A stretch of DNA of 64,000 nt from Bog-473 sp963726135. Lineage in GTDB: Bacteria > Actinomycetota > Acidimicrobiia > Acidimicrobiales > RAAP-2. The notes under the pieces were generated by a model, which was given only the letters and a program-made list of their open reading frames with translations, did no database searches and was not told the DNA's origin. The position numbers were made by a program, and so were the translations under genes. Location: assembly GCA_963726135.1 (NCBI GenBank), contig CAVSBE010000008.1:1674001-1738000 (forward strand), read 5' to 3'. Within the stretch, counting starts at the first letter, position 1; each line of letters opens with the position of its first letter. Positions 50,304 through 58,864 of the stretch are shown in pieces.

Positions 50304-50893
50304 TGGACGCCGTCGTCGTCGTCACGGGACGCGCCGTGCCCCTCGACCGGACGGACGTGGACACCGACCAGATCATCCCGTCGGACTGGCTGAAGCGGGT
50401 GGAACGAACCGGGTTCGGAGCGGGCCTCTTCTCCGAATGGCGGGACGATCGTGACTTCGTGCTCAACGATCCGGAATTCGTGGGGGCCACGATCCTGGTG
50501 GCCGGCCACAACTTCGGAACCGGTTCCTCCCGCGAGCACGCCGTGTGGGCACTGATGGACTACGGGTTCCAGGCCGTCGTCTCGTCGCGTTTCGCCGACA
50601 TCTTCCGCAACAACTGCACGAAGCAGGGCCTGCTCCCGGTCCAGGTCCCCGAGGAGCTGGACCGCGCCATGCTCGACGCCGTGGCACGGGACCCGTCGCT
50701 CGAGATCACCATCGACGTGGCGCGGGGGACGATCGAGGCGCCGGCGGCCGGGCTGGCCGGCACCTTCCCCCTGGACGAGTTCACGCGCCAGCGACTGCTC
50801 AACGGGTGGGACGACATCGGGCTCACTCTGCGCCACGTCGACGACATCACGGCCTTCGAGCGCCGGCGGCCCGCGTTCTTGCCCTCGGCCTGA
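50303..50893 (+). CDS. leuD: 3-isopropylmalate dehydratase small subunit
   Basis: 196 aa swivelling domain. VDTDQIIPSDWLKRVERTGF, LVAGHNFGTGSSREHAVWAL, VSSRFADIFRNNCTKQGLLP and FTRQRLLNGWDDIGLTLRH are the family motifs; the GSSREHA loop binds substrate. Translationally coupled to leuC. Full normal length. Confidence 0.97.
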   Translation: MDAVVVVTGRAVPLDRTDVDTDQIIPSDWLKRVERTGFGAGLFSEWRDDRDFVLNDPEFVGATILVAGHNFGTGSSREHAVWALMDYGFQAVVSSRFADIFRNNCTKQGLLPVQVPEELDRAMLDAVARDPSLEITIDVARGTIEAPAAGLAGTFPLDEFTRQRLLNGWDDIGLTLRHVDDITAFERRRPAFLPSA

Positions 50894-50898
50894 CGTCC

Positions 50899-51780
50899 AT
50901 GGTGACGTTCCGCCAGATGACCGGGGCCGACGTCCCCGCGGCCGTGGCCGCGTTTGACAGTGGTTTGCTCTCCATGCTGGCCCGCCACGGACTCCCGGTG
51001 ACCGGCAACTCCATACAGGACGAGCGGAGACGCCTCGATCGCACCCGCCATTTCCTCGGGACCGATCCCGACGGGTCGTGGGTGGCCGAGGATGGCGGCA
51101 CGGTCGTCGGCATGTCCCAGTCCTTCGTCCGCGAGGGCTACTGGATGCTCTCCCAACTTGGCACGGTGCCGGGCCGGCAGGGCCGCGGCGTCGGCCGCGA
51201 GTTGCTCCGCCTCGCCCTCTCGTACGGCGACCCCGCCGGCCCGGGGACGATCCAGTGCTCACGGGACCCGAAGGCGATGGCGCTGTACACCAGCTTCGGG
51301 TTCGCCTTGCACCCCGTCGTGGCGGCCTGGGGCGCCATGCGCCCGGGGGCGGTCGAACGACCGGCCGACGTGCGGCGCCTCGAGCCCGACGAGGTCGGCC
51401 AGGTCGAGCTTGAGGCGGTCAGCGCCATCGACCGCGCGGTGCGCGGTTCGGCCCGCGCCGTCGACATCGTCGCCATGCTCGCCCAGCCCGGGTCCCGGCT
51501 CCTCCTCCATTCGGACCAGGGGTACGCAGTCGCCAAGGACGATCGGGTCGTGACCCTCGGCGCCCTCCAGGAGGAATCGGCCACGCTGGTACTGCGGGCC
51601 ATGCTGGCGGAGGCGCCCCCGGGCGAGACCATCGAGATCAATTGGCTGACCTCAGCGCAGCAGTGGGCCATCTGCGAGGTGGTCCGGGCGGGCATCGAGC
51701 TGCAGCCCTACGGGCCGGTGATGGTGCGGGGCATGGATGGACCGCCGAGCCCCTACATCCCGAGCGGAGGCTTCGGCTAG
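50899..51780 (+). CDS. GNAT-family N-acetyltransferase with tandem domain layout
   Basis: 293 aa. The first half has the acetyl-CoA loop QLGTVPGRQGRGVGRELLRL and ALYTSFGFALHPVVA. The second half (LVLRAMLAEAPPGETIEINW, WAICEVVRAGIELQPYGPVM) resembles a degenerate second GNAT domain. Substrate unknown. ATG 50899, 5 nt after leuD, so it is likely the last gene of greA-leuC-leuD-GNAT. Confidence 0.85.
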   Translation: MVTFRQMTGADVPAAVAAFDSGLLSMLARHGLPVTGNSIQDERRRLDRTRHFLGTDPDGSWVAEDGGTVVGMSQSFVREGYWMLSQLGTVPGRQGRGVGRELLRLALSYGDPAGPGTIQCSRDPKAMALYTSFGFALHPVVAAWGAMRPGAVERPADVRRLEPDEVGQVELEAVSAIDRAVRGSARAVDIVAMLAQPGSRLLLHSDQGYAVAKDDRVVTLGALQEESATLVLRAMLAEAPPGETIEINWLTSAQQWAICEVVRAGIELQPYGPVMVRGMDGPPSPYIPSGGFG

Positions 51781-51857
51781 ATCCTCGCCGGGGTCACGGG
51801 CGCGTCCAGGAGCCGAGTCCGAGTCCCGATACCCGAGGGGGGTGGGAGGCGGTGGCC

Positions 51858-52295
51858 TCAACCCTCGGACCAGCGGTAGCGGGTCCAGCCCGCCATGGGC
51901 CGGGCACCGAGGCGCTGGTAGAAGTCCATGGCCAGGGCGTTCCACTCGAGCACCTCCCACTCCAGACGGCCATCGGTCAGGCCGCGCAGGTGGGTGAGCA
52001 GAGCAGCGCCGTAGCCCTTGCTGCGGTGCGCGGGACGGACGTAGAGGTCCTCGAGCCAGATGCCGGTCCTGCCCAGGAAGGTGGAGAAGGTCCGGTACCA
52101 CAGCGCGTGACCGGCCAGACCGCCGTTGCCGTCCTCCACGACCGAGTCGTGGGCGATTGCGTCAGGCCCGAACAGTGCGCGGCCGAGGGCGTCCTCGTCG
52201 ATCATCAGCTGGTCCGAGAGGTTCTCGAACTCGGCCAGCTCGCGGATCATGGCAACGAGCTCGGGGACGTCCTCCTCGACCGCGGGGCGGATCAC
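51858..52295 (-). CDS. GNAT-family N-acetyltransferase (diamine acetyltransferase-like)
   Basis: 145 aa. VIRPAVEEDVPELVAMIREL, WLEDLYVRPAHRSKGYGAAL and EWNALAMDFYQRLGARPMAG match the spermidine/diamine N-acetyltransferase-like GNAT group. The GTG at 52295 overlaps the leuA stop (GTGA), so expression is coupled to leuA and thus to its attenuator. Substrate not proven. Confidence 0.87.
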   Translation of the reverse strand: MIRPAVEEDVPELVAMIRELAEFENLSDQLMIDEDALGRALFGPDAIAHDSVVEDGNGGLAGHALWYRTFSTFLGRTGIWLEDLYVRPAHRSKGYGAALLTHLRGLTDGRLEWEVLEWNALAMDFYQRLGARPMAGWTRYRWSEG

Positions 52296-54019
52296 CCCGT
52301 GCGGGCCCTGTTCGCGGCGGAGACCACCGCGCTCAGCGACGCATCGAGGATGGACGAGTCTCGTCCGACGCCCCACCATGTCGACCCGTCGGGCCCCGCA
52401 CACTCGACGTACGCCACCGCCGAGGCACCAGAGCCCTCGGTGAGCGCATGCTCGGAGTAGTCCTTCACCTCCAGCACAATACCGAGATCGGCCTTGAGCG
52501 CGCCGACCAGAGCGTCGATCGGCCCGTTGCCCTCACCTTTCACGGTGCGGTGCTGACCGTCCACGAGCAGCTGCGCCGTCACCGTCGTGTGTCCTCGGCC
52601 GGTCGCCACCTCGCTCGTGATGAGGCGCAGGTCGGCTTCCTCGGGCAGGTAGATCTCCTCGAAGACATCGCGCATCTGGCCCGAGCCGATAACCGTCCCG
52701 CTCGCCTCGGTGATGGCCTGCACCCGTTTGGAGAACTCGATCTGCAGCCGCCGCGGCAGGTCCAGCCCGTGGTCGGTGTCCATCACGTAGGCGACGCCGC
52801 CCTTACCCGACTGGCTGTTCACCTGGATGATCGCCTCGTAGGTCCGCCCGGTGTGTTTGGGGTCGATGGGCAGGTAGGGCACCTCCCACTCGTCGTAGTC
52901 GTCCCCGATGGCGGCCATGCCCTTCTTGATCGCGTCCTGGTGCGAACCGGAGAAGGCCGTGTACACCAGGTCGCCGGCGTAGGGGTGACGGGGGTGGACC
53001 GGCATCCGTGTCGCGTACTCGGCCACGCGGCGCACCTTCTCGATGTCACCGAAGTCAAGCATCGGGTCGATGCCTTGCGAGAACAGGTTCATGGCCAGAG
53101 TCACGACGTCGACGTTCCCCGTGCGCTCGCCGTTCCCGAACAAGGTGCCCTCGACGCGGTCGGCGCCGGCGAGCACCGCCAGCTCGGCGGCCGCGACTGC
53201 CGTGCCCCGGTCGTTGTGCGGGTGCAGGCTGAGCACGATGGACTCGCGGTTCTTGATGGTACGGCCGAACCACTCGATCACGTCGGCGTACACGTTCGGG
53301 CTGTACATCTCCACGGTGGCGGGCAGGTTGAGGATCATCGGCCGCTCGGGAGACGGCTCCATCACGTCCATCACCGCCTCGCAGATCTCGACGGCGAAGT
53401 CCGGCTCGGTCCCGGTGAAGCTCTCTGGTGAGTACTCGTAGCGGATGGCTGTCCCCGGGACCTGCGCCTCGTACTTCTTGCACAGCTCGGCAGCCTTCAC
53501 CGCGATGTCGACGATCCCCGGCTTGTCGAGCCCGAAGACGACGCGCCGCTGCAGCTCGGACACCGAGTTGTAGAAGTGCACGATCGCCCGTGGCACGCCG
53601 ACCAGGGACTCGAAGGTCCGCTCAATCAGCTCCTGGCGGCACTGGACCAGCACCTGGATCTCGACGTCGGCTGGGACAAGACCTTCGTCGATGATGAGCC
53701 GCTGGAAGTCGTAGTCGGTCTGGGAGGCCGAGGGGAACCCCACCTCGATCTCCTTGAAGCCGACGTCGACCAGGGCCTGGAAGAGCGCCAGTTTGCGCTC
53801 CGAGTCCATGGGGTCGATGAGGGCCTGGTTCCCGTCCCGCAGGTCGACGCTGGCCCAGCGCGGCGCCCGCGTGAACTGACGGTCGGGCCAGGTCCGGTCG
53901 GACAGCACCAGCGGCACGTGCGAGCGGTACCTGTCGAACGGCATGGGTGACGGGTCGCAGGGCAGGGCCAGGTGACCCCGCTCCACGTCGCCACCACTCC
54001 CCTTCTGTCCCTCAACCAT
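52292..54019 (-). CDS. leuA: 2-isopropylmalate synthase
   Basis: 575 aa, long actinobacterial LeuA with C-terminal leucine-sensing domain. APRWASVDLRDGNQALIDPM (active-site metal/substrate motif), VGFKEIEVGFPSASQTDYDF, LSLHPHNDRGTAVAAAELAV, TLFGNGERTGNVDVVTLAMN and GKGGVAYVMDTDHGLDLPRR are diagnostic. The C-terminal part (GGHTTVTAQLLVDGQ-like, KGEGNGPIDALVGALKADLG) is the allosteric domain. ATG 54019 chosen; GTG 54025 is possible. Preceded by a Leu-rich leader peptide and an intrinsic terminator. Confidence 0.96.
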   Translation of the reverse strand: MVEGQKGSGGDVERGHLALPCDPSPMPFDRYRSHVPLVLSDRTWPDRQFTRAPRWASVDLRDGNQALIDPMDSERKLALFQALVDVGFKEIEVGFPSASQTDYDFQRLIIDEGLVPADVEIQVLVQCRQELIERTFESLVGVPRAIVHFYNSVSELQRRVVFGLDKPGIVDIAVKAAELCKKYEAQVPGTAIRYEYSPESFTGTEPDFAVEICEAVMDVMEPSPERPMILNLPATVEMYSPNVYADVIEWFGRTIKNRESIVLSLHPHNDRGTAVAAAELAVLAGADRVEGTLFGNGERTGNVDVVTLAMNLFSQGIDPMLDFGDIEKVRRVAEYATRMPVHPRHPYAGDLVYTAFSGSHQDAIKKGMAAIGDDYDEWEVPYLPIDPKHTGRTYEAIIQVNSQSGKGGVAYVMDTDHGLDLPRRLQIEFSKRVQAITEASGTVIGSGQMRDVFEEIYLPEEADLRLITSEVATGRGHTTVTAQLLVDGQHRTVKGEGNGPIDALVGALKADLGIVLEVKDYSEHALTEGSGASAVAYVECAGPDGSTWWGVGRDSSILDASLSAVVSAANRARTG

Positions 54020-54071
54020 TTTCACCTGTCCCTCTCATCTCTCTCTCGGCCGAAACCGGTGCCGGCCCAAC

Positions 54072-54104
54072 AAAAAACCCCCTGGCCGTTTGGCGCAGGA
54101 GGTT
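54072..54104 (-). terminator. Attenuator terminator upstream of leuA
   Basis: On the minus strand AACCTCCTG and CAGGGGGTT arms enclose a short loop and run into a six-T tract, about 50 nt before the leuA start. An 8-bp hairpin (GCGAACGC/GCGTTCGC) lies just before it. Together with the leader peptide at 54133-54168 this is a classical attenuator arrangement. Confidence 0.8.
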
Positions 54105-54132
54105 GCGAGCGAACGCGATGTGGCGTTCGCCG

Positions 54133-54168
54133 TCAGGTAAGCAGCAGGTCCCGGGTCGTTGCGTTCAC
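54133..54168 (-). CDS. leuL: Leucine leader peptide controlling leuA
   Basis: 11 codons, MNATTRDLLLT, with three consecutive leucine codons (CTG CTG CTT) immediately before Thr and TGA. The GTG start is 8 nt after a GACAAT -10 box, so the mRNA would be leaderless or nearly so. Leucine shortage would stall the ribosome on the Leu codons and favour readthrough of the downstream terminator; this is inference from the known leu attenuation model. Confidence 0.8.
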   Translation of the reverse strand: MNATTRDLLLT

Positions 54169-54176
54169 GATCGGCA

Positions 54177-54206
54177 ATTGTCCCATCCGGGCCGGTCCTG
54201 CGTCAA
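54177..54206 (-). promoter_or_regulatory. Promoter of the leuA leader
   Basis: On the minus strand TTGACG (54201-54206), an 18-nt spacer and GACAAT (54177-54182). The predicted start falls at the GTG of the leader peptide. The -35 box overlaps the stop region of the upstream VOC gene on the same strand. Confidence 0.65.
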
Positions 54207-54568
54207 GGGCGCCGGAGCGGGGAGCCGAAGCGCAGGAGGTTGCCGTCGCCGTCCGTGTGCGCCGCCTCCCACACGCCGAAGCCGGGGTCGAACAGCTCGC
54301 TGGTCTCGCCGACGCCGGCCGCCACCCACTCCGCGTGCAAGGCGTCCGCATCGTCCACCGCGATGTAGGCCGCGCCTGCGCCCGCCGGCTCCGGCAGGGG
54401 TGGCAGGTCCGGCGTGTGGCGGAAGTGGATCCGCACCCCGTCGCGCTCCGCGGTGGCGTAGCCGCCCGCATGCACGCCGACGACGAAGCCCAGTGCCTCG
54501 TAGTGGGATTGCATCGCACGGAGGTCGGCGGTGGGGAAGATGGGTGCGATGCTGCGGAAGGTGGCCAT
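54203..54568 (-). CDS. VOC-superfamily (glyoxalase/bleomycin-resistance-like) protein
   Basis: 121 aa. SIAPIFPTADLRAMQSHYEA, LGFVVGVHAGGYATAERDGV, AAYIAVDDADALHAEW and GVWEAAHTDGDGNLLRFGSP show the paired beta-alpha-beta-beta-beta units of the VOC fold. Metal ligands are not obvious, as in many bleomycin-resistance-like members. Its 3' end overlaps the leuA leader promoter. Function unknown. Confidence 0.87.
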   Translation of the reverse strand: MATFRSIAPIFPTADLRAMQSHYEALGFVVGVHAGGYATAERDGVRIHFRHTPDLPPLPEPAGAGAAYIAVDDADALHAEWVAAGVGETSELFDPGFGVWEAAHTDGDGNLLRFGSPLRRP

Positions 54569-54593
54569 GGCTGGTCACGCTACCGTGGGGGAC

Positions 54594-54764
54594 ATGCGCC
54601 GCCTCCTCTGGACCGCGATCCGCGCGGCTCTCGTCATCGCGGTGCTGGCGGTCGTGCGCGAGGTGCTGCTCGACCGCGCTCCGCGGCGCGCCCTGCACGG
54701 GAGCGAGCCCGTCATCGGCAGCCTCGACACCTGGCCTGCGGTGCCGCGCAAACCCGGGGCCTGA
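54594..54764 (+). CDS. Small single-helix membrane protein
   Basis: 56 aa. MRRLLWTAIRAALVIAVLAV gives one membrane helix; the tail HGSEPVIGSLDTWPAVPRKP is a conserved-looking proline-rich segment I associate with small actinobacterial membrane proteins. No function known. Divergent from the VOC gene by about 25 nt and convergent with serA. Confidence 0.65.
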   Translation: MRRLLWTAIRAALVIAVLAVVREVLLDRAPRRALHGSEPVIGSLDTWPAVPRKPGA

Positions 54765-54786
54765 GGGCCCCCGGCGGGGCGCCGGC

Positions 54787-56357
54787 TCAGAGCGTCACGC
54801 GGTGGATGTCGAGGATCCCCTCGTCGCCACGCAATTGGTCCACCACGACGTCGGGCGCCGGAGTGGTCGTCGAGATCACCATCATGGCGGTGGCCGTCTC
54901 CGGGCTCGGCCCGACGGCCATGGACGAGATGGACACGCCCGCGGCACCGAGTGCGGTGCCGACGATGCCGATGACGCCGGGGCGGTCGTCGTTACGGACG
55001 ACGAGCATGTGGGTCGAAGGCGGCACCTCCACGAGATGCTCGTCGACGATCACGATGCGCGGCTCGGTGCGGAGTCCGACCGTGATCAGGGTGCCGCCGA
55101 CGGAGTGCGCGCCCGACCGGAGCGTGATCAGCGACTTGTAGTCGTGCGAGGTCGCGGTCGAGGACTCGCGCACCTGCAGTCCGCGCTGCTCCGCCAGCTG
55201 CGGCGCGTTCACGTAGGACACGGGCTCCTCCGTCGACCCCCCGAAGATCCCCTTCAGGACCGAGAGGGTGAGGATGCCCGTGCTCTCCCCCGCCAGCTCG
55301 CCCTGGTACTCGATGTCGATGGCGTCGGGCAGCCCGTCGTGCAGGCCGACGAAGAACTGGCCCAGCTGCTCGGCCAGGCCCATGAAGGTCCGCACGGTGT
55401 CGGAGACGTCCCGCGCCGCCACGTTCACGGCGTAGGGCACGAAGTCGCCGGCCAGGGCGAGCAGCACCTGCTCGGCGATGGTGACCCCGGCCTTGTCCTG
55501 TGCCTCCTCGGTGGACGCGCCGAGGTGGGGGGAGACGACCACTTGGGGCAGCTCGAAGAGGGGGACTCGGTGCAGGGCTCCGTGGCGAACACGTCGAGGC
55601 CGGCCCCCGCCACGATGCCGTCGCGAATGGCCTCGGCCAGCGCCTCCTCGTCGATGATGCCGCCGCGGGCGGTGTTGACGATGCGGATGCCGGGCTTGGC
55701 CTTGGCGAACAGGTCGGCGCCGAACAGCCCGATGGTCTCGGGGGTCTTGGGCGTGTGGATGGAGACGAAGTCGGCCTGGGCCACCAGCTCCTCGATGCTG
55801 ACCAGTCGGACCCCCATGGCGCGAGCCCGCTCCTGGGAGACGAAGGGGTCGTAGCCGATCAGCTCCATGCCGAAGGCATGGGCGCGCTGCGCCACCAGTG
55901 AACCGGCCCGGCCGAGGCCGACGACGCCCAGCACCTTGCCGTGCAGCTCGACGCCCTCCCACTTGGAGCGCTCCCATCGCCCCGCCACCAGAGCGGCGTG
56001 AGCCTGGGGGATGTTGCGGGCCTGCGCCAACAGCAGCGCCATGGCCTGCTCGGCGACGGAGAGGATGTTCGACGTCGGGGCGTTGACCACCATGACGCCG
56101 CGGGCGGTGGCGGCATCCACGTCGACGTTGTCGAGACCGACGCCCGCCCGCCCGACCACCTGGAGCGAGGTCCCCGCGGCGAGCACGTCGCTCGTGACCT
56201 TCGTGGCCGACCGGATGATGAGCGCATGGGCCCCGGCGACGGCCTCGAGCAGCTGATCGGGCCCCAGCCCCTCCTGCACGTCGACGTCGTGCCCGGCGTT
56301 CGCCAGCAGGTCGAGCCCGCTCTGCGCGATCTTTTCGGTTACCAGTACCCGTGCCAC
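54787..56357 (-). CDS. serA: D-3-phosphoglycerate dehydrogenase, interrupted by a -1 frameshift at a C5/G5 run
   Basis: About 523 aa if repaired. LVTEKIAQSGLDLLANAGHD, QVVGRAGVGLDNVDVDAATA, GVMVVNAPTSNILSVAEQAM, LGVVGLGRAGSLVAQRAHAF (NAD motif) and TARGGIIDEEALAEAI are followed by VVVSPHLGASTEEAQDKAGV in another frame, then the intervening domain and a C-terminal ACT domain (MLVVRNDDRPGVIGIVGTAL). Adding one base to 55560-55564 joins EPCTESPLFELPQVVVS. Catalyses the first step of serine synthesis. GTG start with AAGGAG upstream. Confidence 0.9.
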
Positions 56358-56392
56358 CGCGGTGGTCTCCTTACTCCCCCGCCGATCGTGGG

Positions 56393-57634
56393 TCAGTCTT
56401 GCGCTTCGGCGAAGAGGGCGGCCAACCGGGAGACACCCTCGACCATGTCGTGGTCGGCCATGGCGTAGGACATGCGGAAGTAGCCCGGCGTGCCGAAGGC
56501 CTCCCCGGGCACCACCGCCACCTTGGCCTCGTTGATGCAGATCTCAGCCAGCTCCGCGCTGCTCGCCGGACGTTGTCCCCGGAGGCTCCGCCCGAGCAGC
56601 CCCTTGACCGACGGGTAGGCGTAGAACGCGCCCTCGGGCTCCGCGCACACGATCCCGTCGATTCCGTTGAGCATCGTCACGATCGTCCGACGGCGGCGGT
56701 CGAAGGCTTCCCGCATGCTGGCGACGTCCTCGAGACCGCCCGACACCGCGGCGAGCGCGGCGCGTTGAGCCACGTTGGACACGTTGGACGTCTCGTGGCT
56801 CTGGATGTTGGTCGCGGCCGTGATGGCGTCGGCCGGCCCGATCAGCCATCCCACCCGCCACCCCGTCATGGCGTAGGTCTTGGCGACGCCGTTGGCCACC
56901 AGGCAGCGGTCCGCCAGCTCCGGCACCAGCACCGGCATGGAGTGGTGCTCGGCGCCGCCGTAGACCAGGTGTTCGTAGATCTCGTCGGTGAGCACCCAGA
57001 TGCCCTTGTCGAGCGCCCACCGGCCGATCGCCTCCATCTCGTGGCGGGGGTACACGGCCCCCGTCGGGTTGGACGGCGACACGAAGAGCAGGACCTTGGT
57101 GGCGGGCGTCCACGCCGCCTCGAGGTCCTCCACCGAAGAGCGGAAGCCGGTCGTCTCGTCCGAGGTGACGTACACGGGCGTCCCGCCGGCCAGGGCGATC
57201 GACTCGGGGTAGGTCGTCCAGTACGGGGCGAGCACGATGACCTCGTCGCCGGGGTCGCACAGGACGGCGAAGGCGTTGGCGACGGCCTGCTTGCCGCCGT
57301 TGGTCACCAGCACCTGGCTCCCCGTCACCTCGAAGCCCGAGTCGCGCATCGTCTTGGCTGCGATCGCCTCCCGCAGCGCCGGGATCCCGCCGGTCGGCGT
57401 GTAGTGGTGGTTGGCCGGGTCGCGACAGGCGGCGACCGCCGCCTCGACGATGTGGGCCGGGGTCGGGAAGTCCGGCTCGCCCGCTCCGAATCCGACGACG
57501 TGCTCCCCGGCCGCCTGGAGCGCCTTGGCCTTGGCATCGACCGCCAGGGTGGCGGAAGGCGCGACCGCGGCGGCGCGGCGCGAGATCCGGCGGAGCTCGG
57601 TCGGCGTGGAAGTGGGCGTCGTCACGGATGCCAT
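56393..57634 (-). CDS. Pyridoxal-phosphate aminotransferase, aspartate aminotransferase type
   Basis: 413 aa class I aminotransferase. VVGFGAGEPDFPTPAHIVEA, YTPTGGIPALREAIAAKTM, LAPYWTTYPESIALAGGTPV, SPSNPTGAVYPRHEMEAIGR, LTDEIYEHLVYGG, NGVAKTYAMTGWRVGWLIGP (PLP lysine) and GYFRMSYAMADHDMVEGVSR match the AspC subgroup I-gamma. Role: aspartate or related transamination. ATG 57634 overlaps the ATG of divergent serC by two bases; a TATGAA box 3 nt upstream could be its -10. Confidence 0.92.
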   Translation of the reverse strand: MASVTTPTSTPTELRRISRRAAAVAPSATLAVDAKAKALQAAGEHVVGFGAGEPDFPTPAHIVEAAVAACRDPANHHYTPTGGIPALREAIAAKTMRDSGFEVTGSQVLVTNGGKQAVANAFAVLCDPGDEVIVLAPYWTTYPESIALAGGTPVYVTSDETTGFRSSVEDLEAAWTPATKVLLFVSPSNPTGAVYPRHEMEAIGRWALDKGIWVLTDEIYEHLVYGGAEHHSMPVLVPELADRCLVANGVAKTYAMTGWRVGWLIGPADAITAATNIQSHETSNVSNVAQRAALAAVSGGLEDVASMREAFDRRRRTIVTMLNGIDGIVCAEPEGAFYAYPSVKGLLGRSLRGQRPASSAELAEICINEAKVAVVPGEAFGTPGYFRMSYAMADHDMVEGVSRLAALFAEAQD

Positions 57635-58790
57635 GATTTCATACGTGCCAGCGACCCCCGACATCAGAATTCCATCCGAACTGCTCCCGTCCGACGGCCG
57701 GTTCGGTTCCGGGCCCTCGAAGGTCCGACCGGCGCAGGTCGAGGCCCTGGCGAAGGTGGCCACGACGTATCTCGGCACCAGTCACCGGCAGAAGACGGTC
57801 AAGTCGCAGGTGGGCCGCCTCCGAGACGGTTTCCGCCAGCTCTTCTCACTGCCCGAGGGTCACGAGGTCGTGCTCGGCAACGGGGGGACCACCTGCTTCT
57901 GGGACGCCGCGACCTTCGGCCTCATTCGAGAGCAGAGCCAGCACCTGAGTTTCGGCGAGTTCTCCTCCAAGTTCGCCGCCTGTGCCAAAGCGGCGCCGCA
58001 CCTGAAGGACCCTCAGGTCATCGAGTCCGAGGTCGGCACGCACCCGCTCCCGCAGGCGGATGCCTCCGTCGACCTGTACGCCCTCACCCACAACGAGACC
58101 TCGACCGGCGTCTCCATGGCCATCCGGCGCCCGAAGGGCGCGGTGGAGCCCGCTGCCGGGGGCGGGCTGGTGGCGGTGGACGCCACCTCGGGGGCCGGCG
58201 GCCTCCGGGTCGACCCGGCCGAGTTCGACGTCTACTACCTCGCCCCCCAGAAGTGCTTCGCCGGTGACGGGGGGCTCTGGATCGCCCTCATGTCGCCCGC
58301 GGCGCTCGAACGGGTGGACCAGATCGCTGCCTCGGGGCGCTGGATCCCCACCTTCCTCGATCTCAAGACGGCGGTGGACAACTCGGTGCAGGACCAGACG
58401 TACAACACGCCGGCACTGGCCACGATCTTCCTACTGGCGGAGCAACTCGACTGGATGAACACCAACGGCGGGCTCGAGTGGACGGCGTCGCGCTGTGACC
58501 GCTCGGCCGAGATCCTCTACACGTGGGCGGAGGTGTCCGGCTTTGCCCGCCCCTTCGTCGAGAACCCGGCCGATCGCAGCCACGTCGTGGGCACCATCGA
58601 CTTCGTCGACGCCGTCGACGCCGGGACGGTCGCCGCCGTGCTCCGGGCCAATGGCATCGTCGACACCGAGCCCTACCGCAAACTGGGTCGCAACCAGCTG
58701 CGCATTGCGATGTTCCCGGCCATCGAGCCGGACGACGTGGCCTCCCTGTGCGGGTGCATCACCCACGTCGTCGGCGCGCTGGCCGACTGA
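57633..58790 (+). CDS. serC: Phosphoserine aminotransferase (mycobacterial type)
   Basis: 385 aa. DGRFGSGPSKVRPAQVEALA, LGTSHRQKTVKSQVGRLRDG, VVLGNGGTTCFWDAATFGLI, ALTHNETSTGVSMAIRRP, VDATSGAGGLRVDPAEFDVY, YLAPQKCFAGDGGLWIALMS (PLP lysine) and DTEPYRKLGRNQLRIAMFPA match the Mycobacterium SerC group. It converts 3-phosphohydroxypyruvate, the SerA product, to phosphoserine. ATG 57633 is adopted; GTG 57645 is an alternative that would leave a little room for regulation between the divergent genes. Confidence 0.94.
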   Translation: MISYVPATPDIRIPSELLPSDGRFGSGPSKVRPAQVEALAKVATTYLGTSHRQKTVKSQVGRLRDGFRQLFSLPEGHEVVLGNGGTTCFWDAATFGLIREQSQHLSFGEFSSKFAACAKAAPHLKDPQVIESEVGTHPLPQADASVDLYALTHNETSTGVSMAIRRPKGAVEPAAGGGLVAVDATSGAGGLRVDPAEFDVYYLAPQKCFAGDGGLWIALMSPAALERVDQIAASGRWIPTFLDLKTAVDNSVQDQTYNTPALATIFLLAEQLDWMNTNGGLEWTASRCDRSAEILYTWAEVSGFARPFVENPADRSHVVGTIDFVDAVDAGTVAAVLRANGIVDTEPYRKLGRNQLRIAMFPAIEPDDVASLCGCITHVVGALAD

Positions 58791-58864
58791 GGAAGGGCCG
58801 GAAGCCTCTGGCGCCACGTCCGTGCGGCGCGAACCTGGACGTGACCCCGTCCAGGAGGTGGCCC

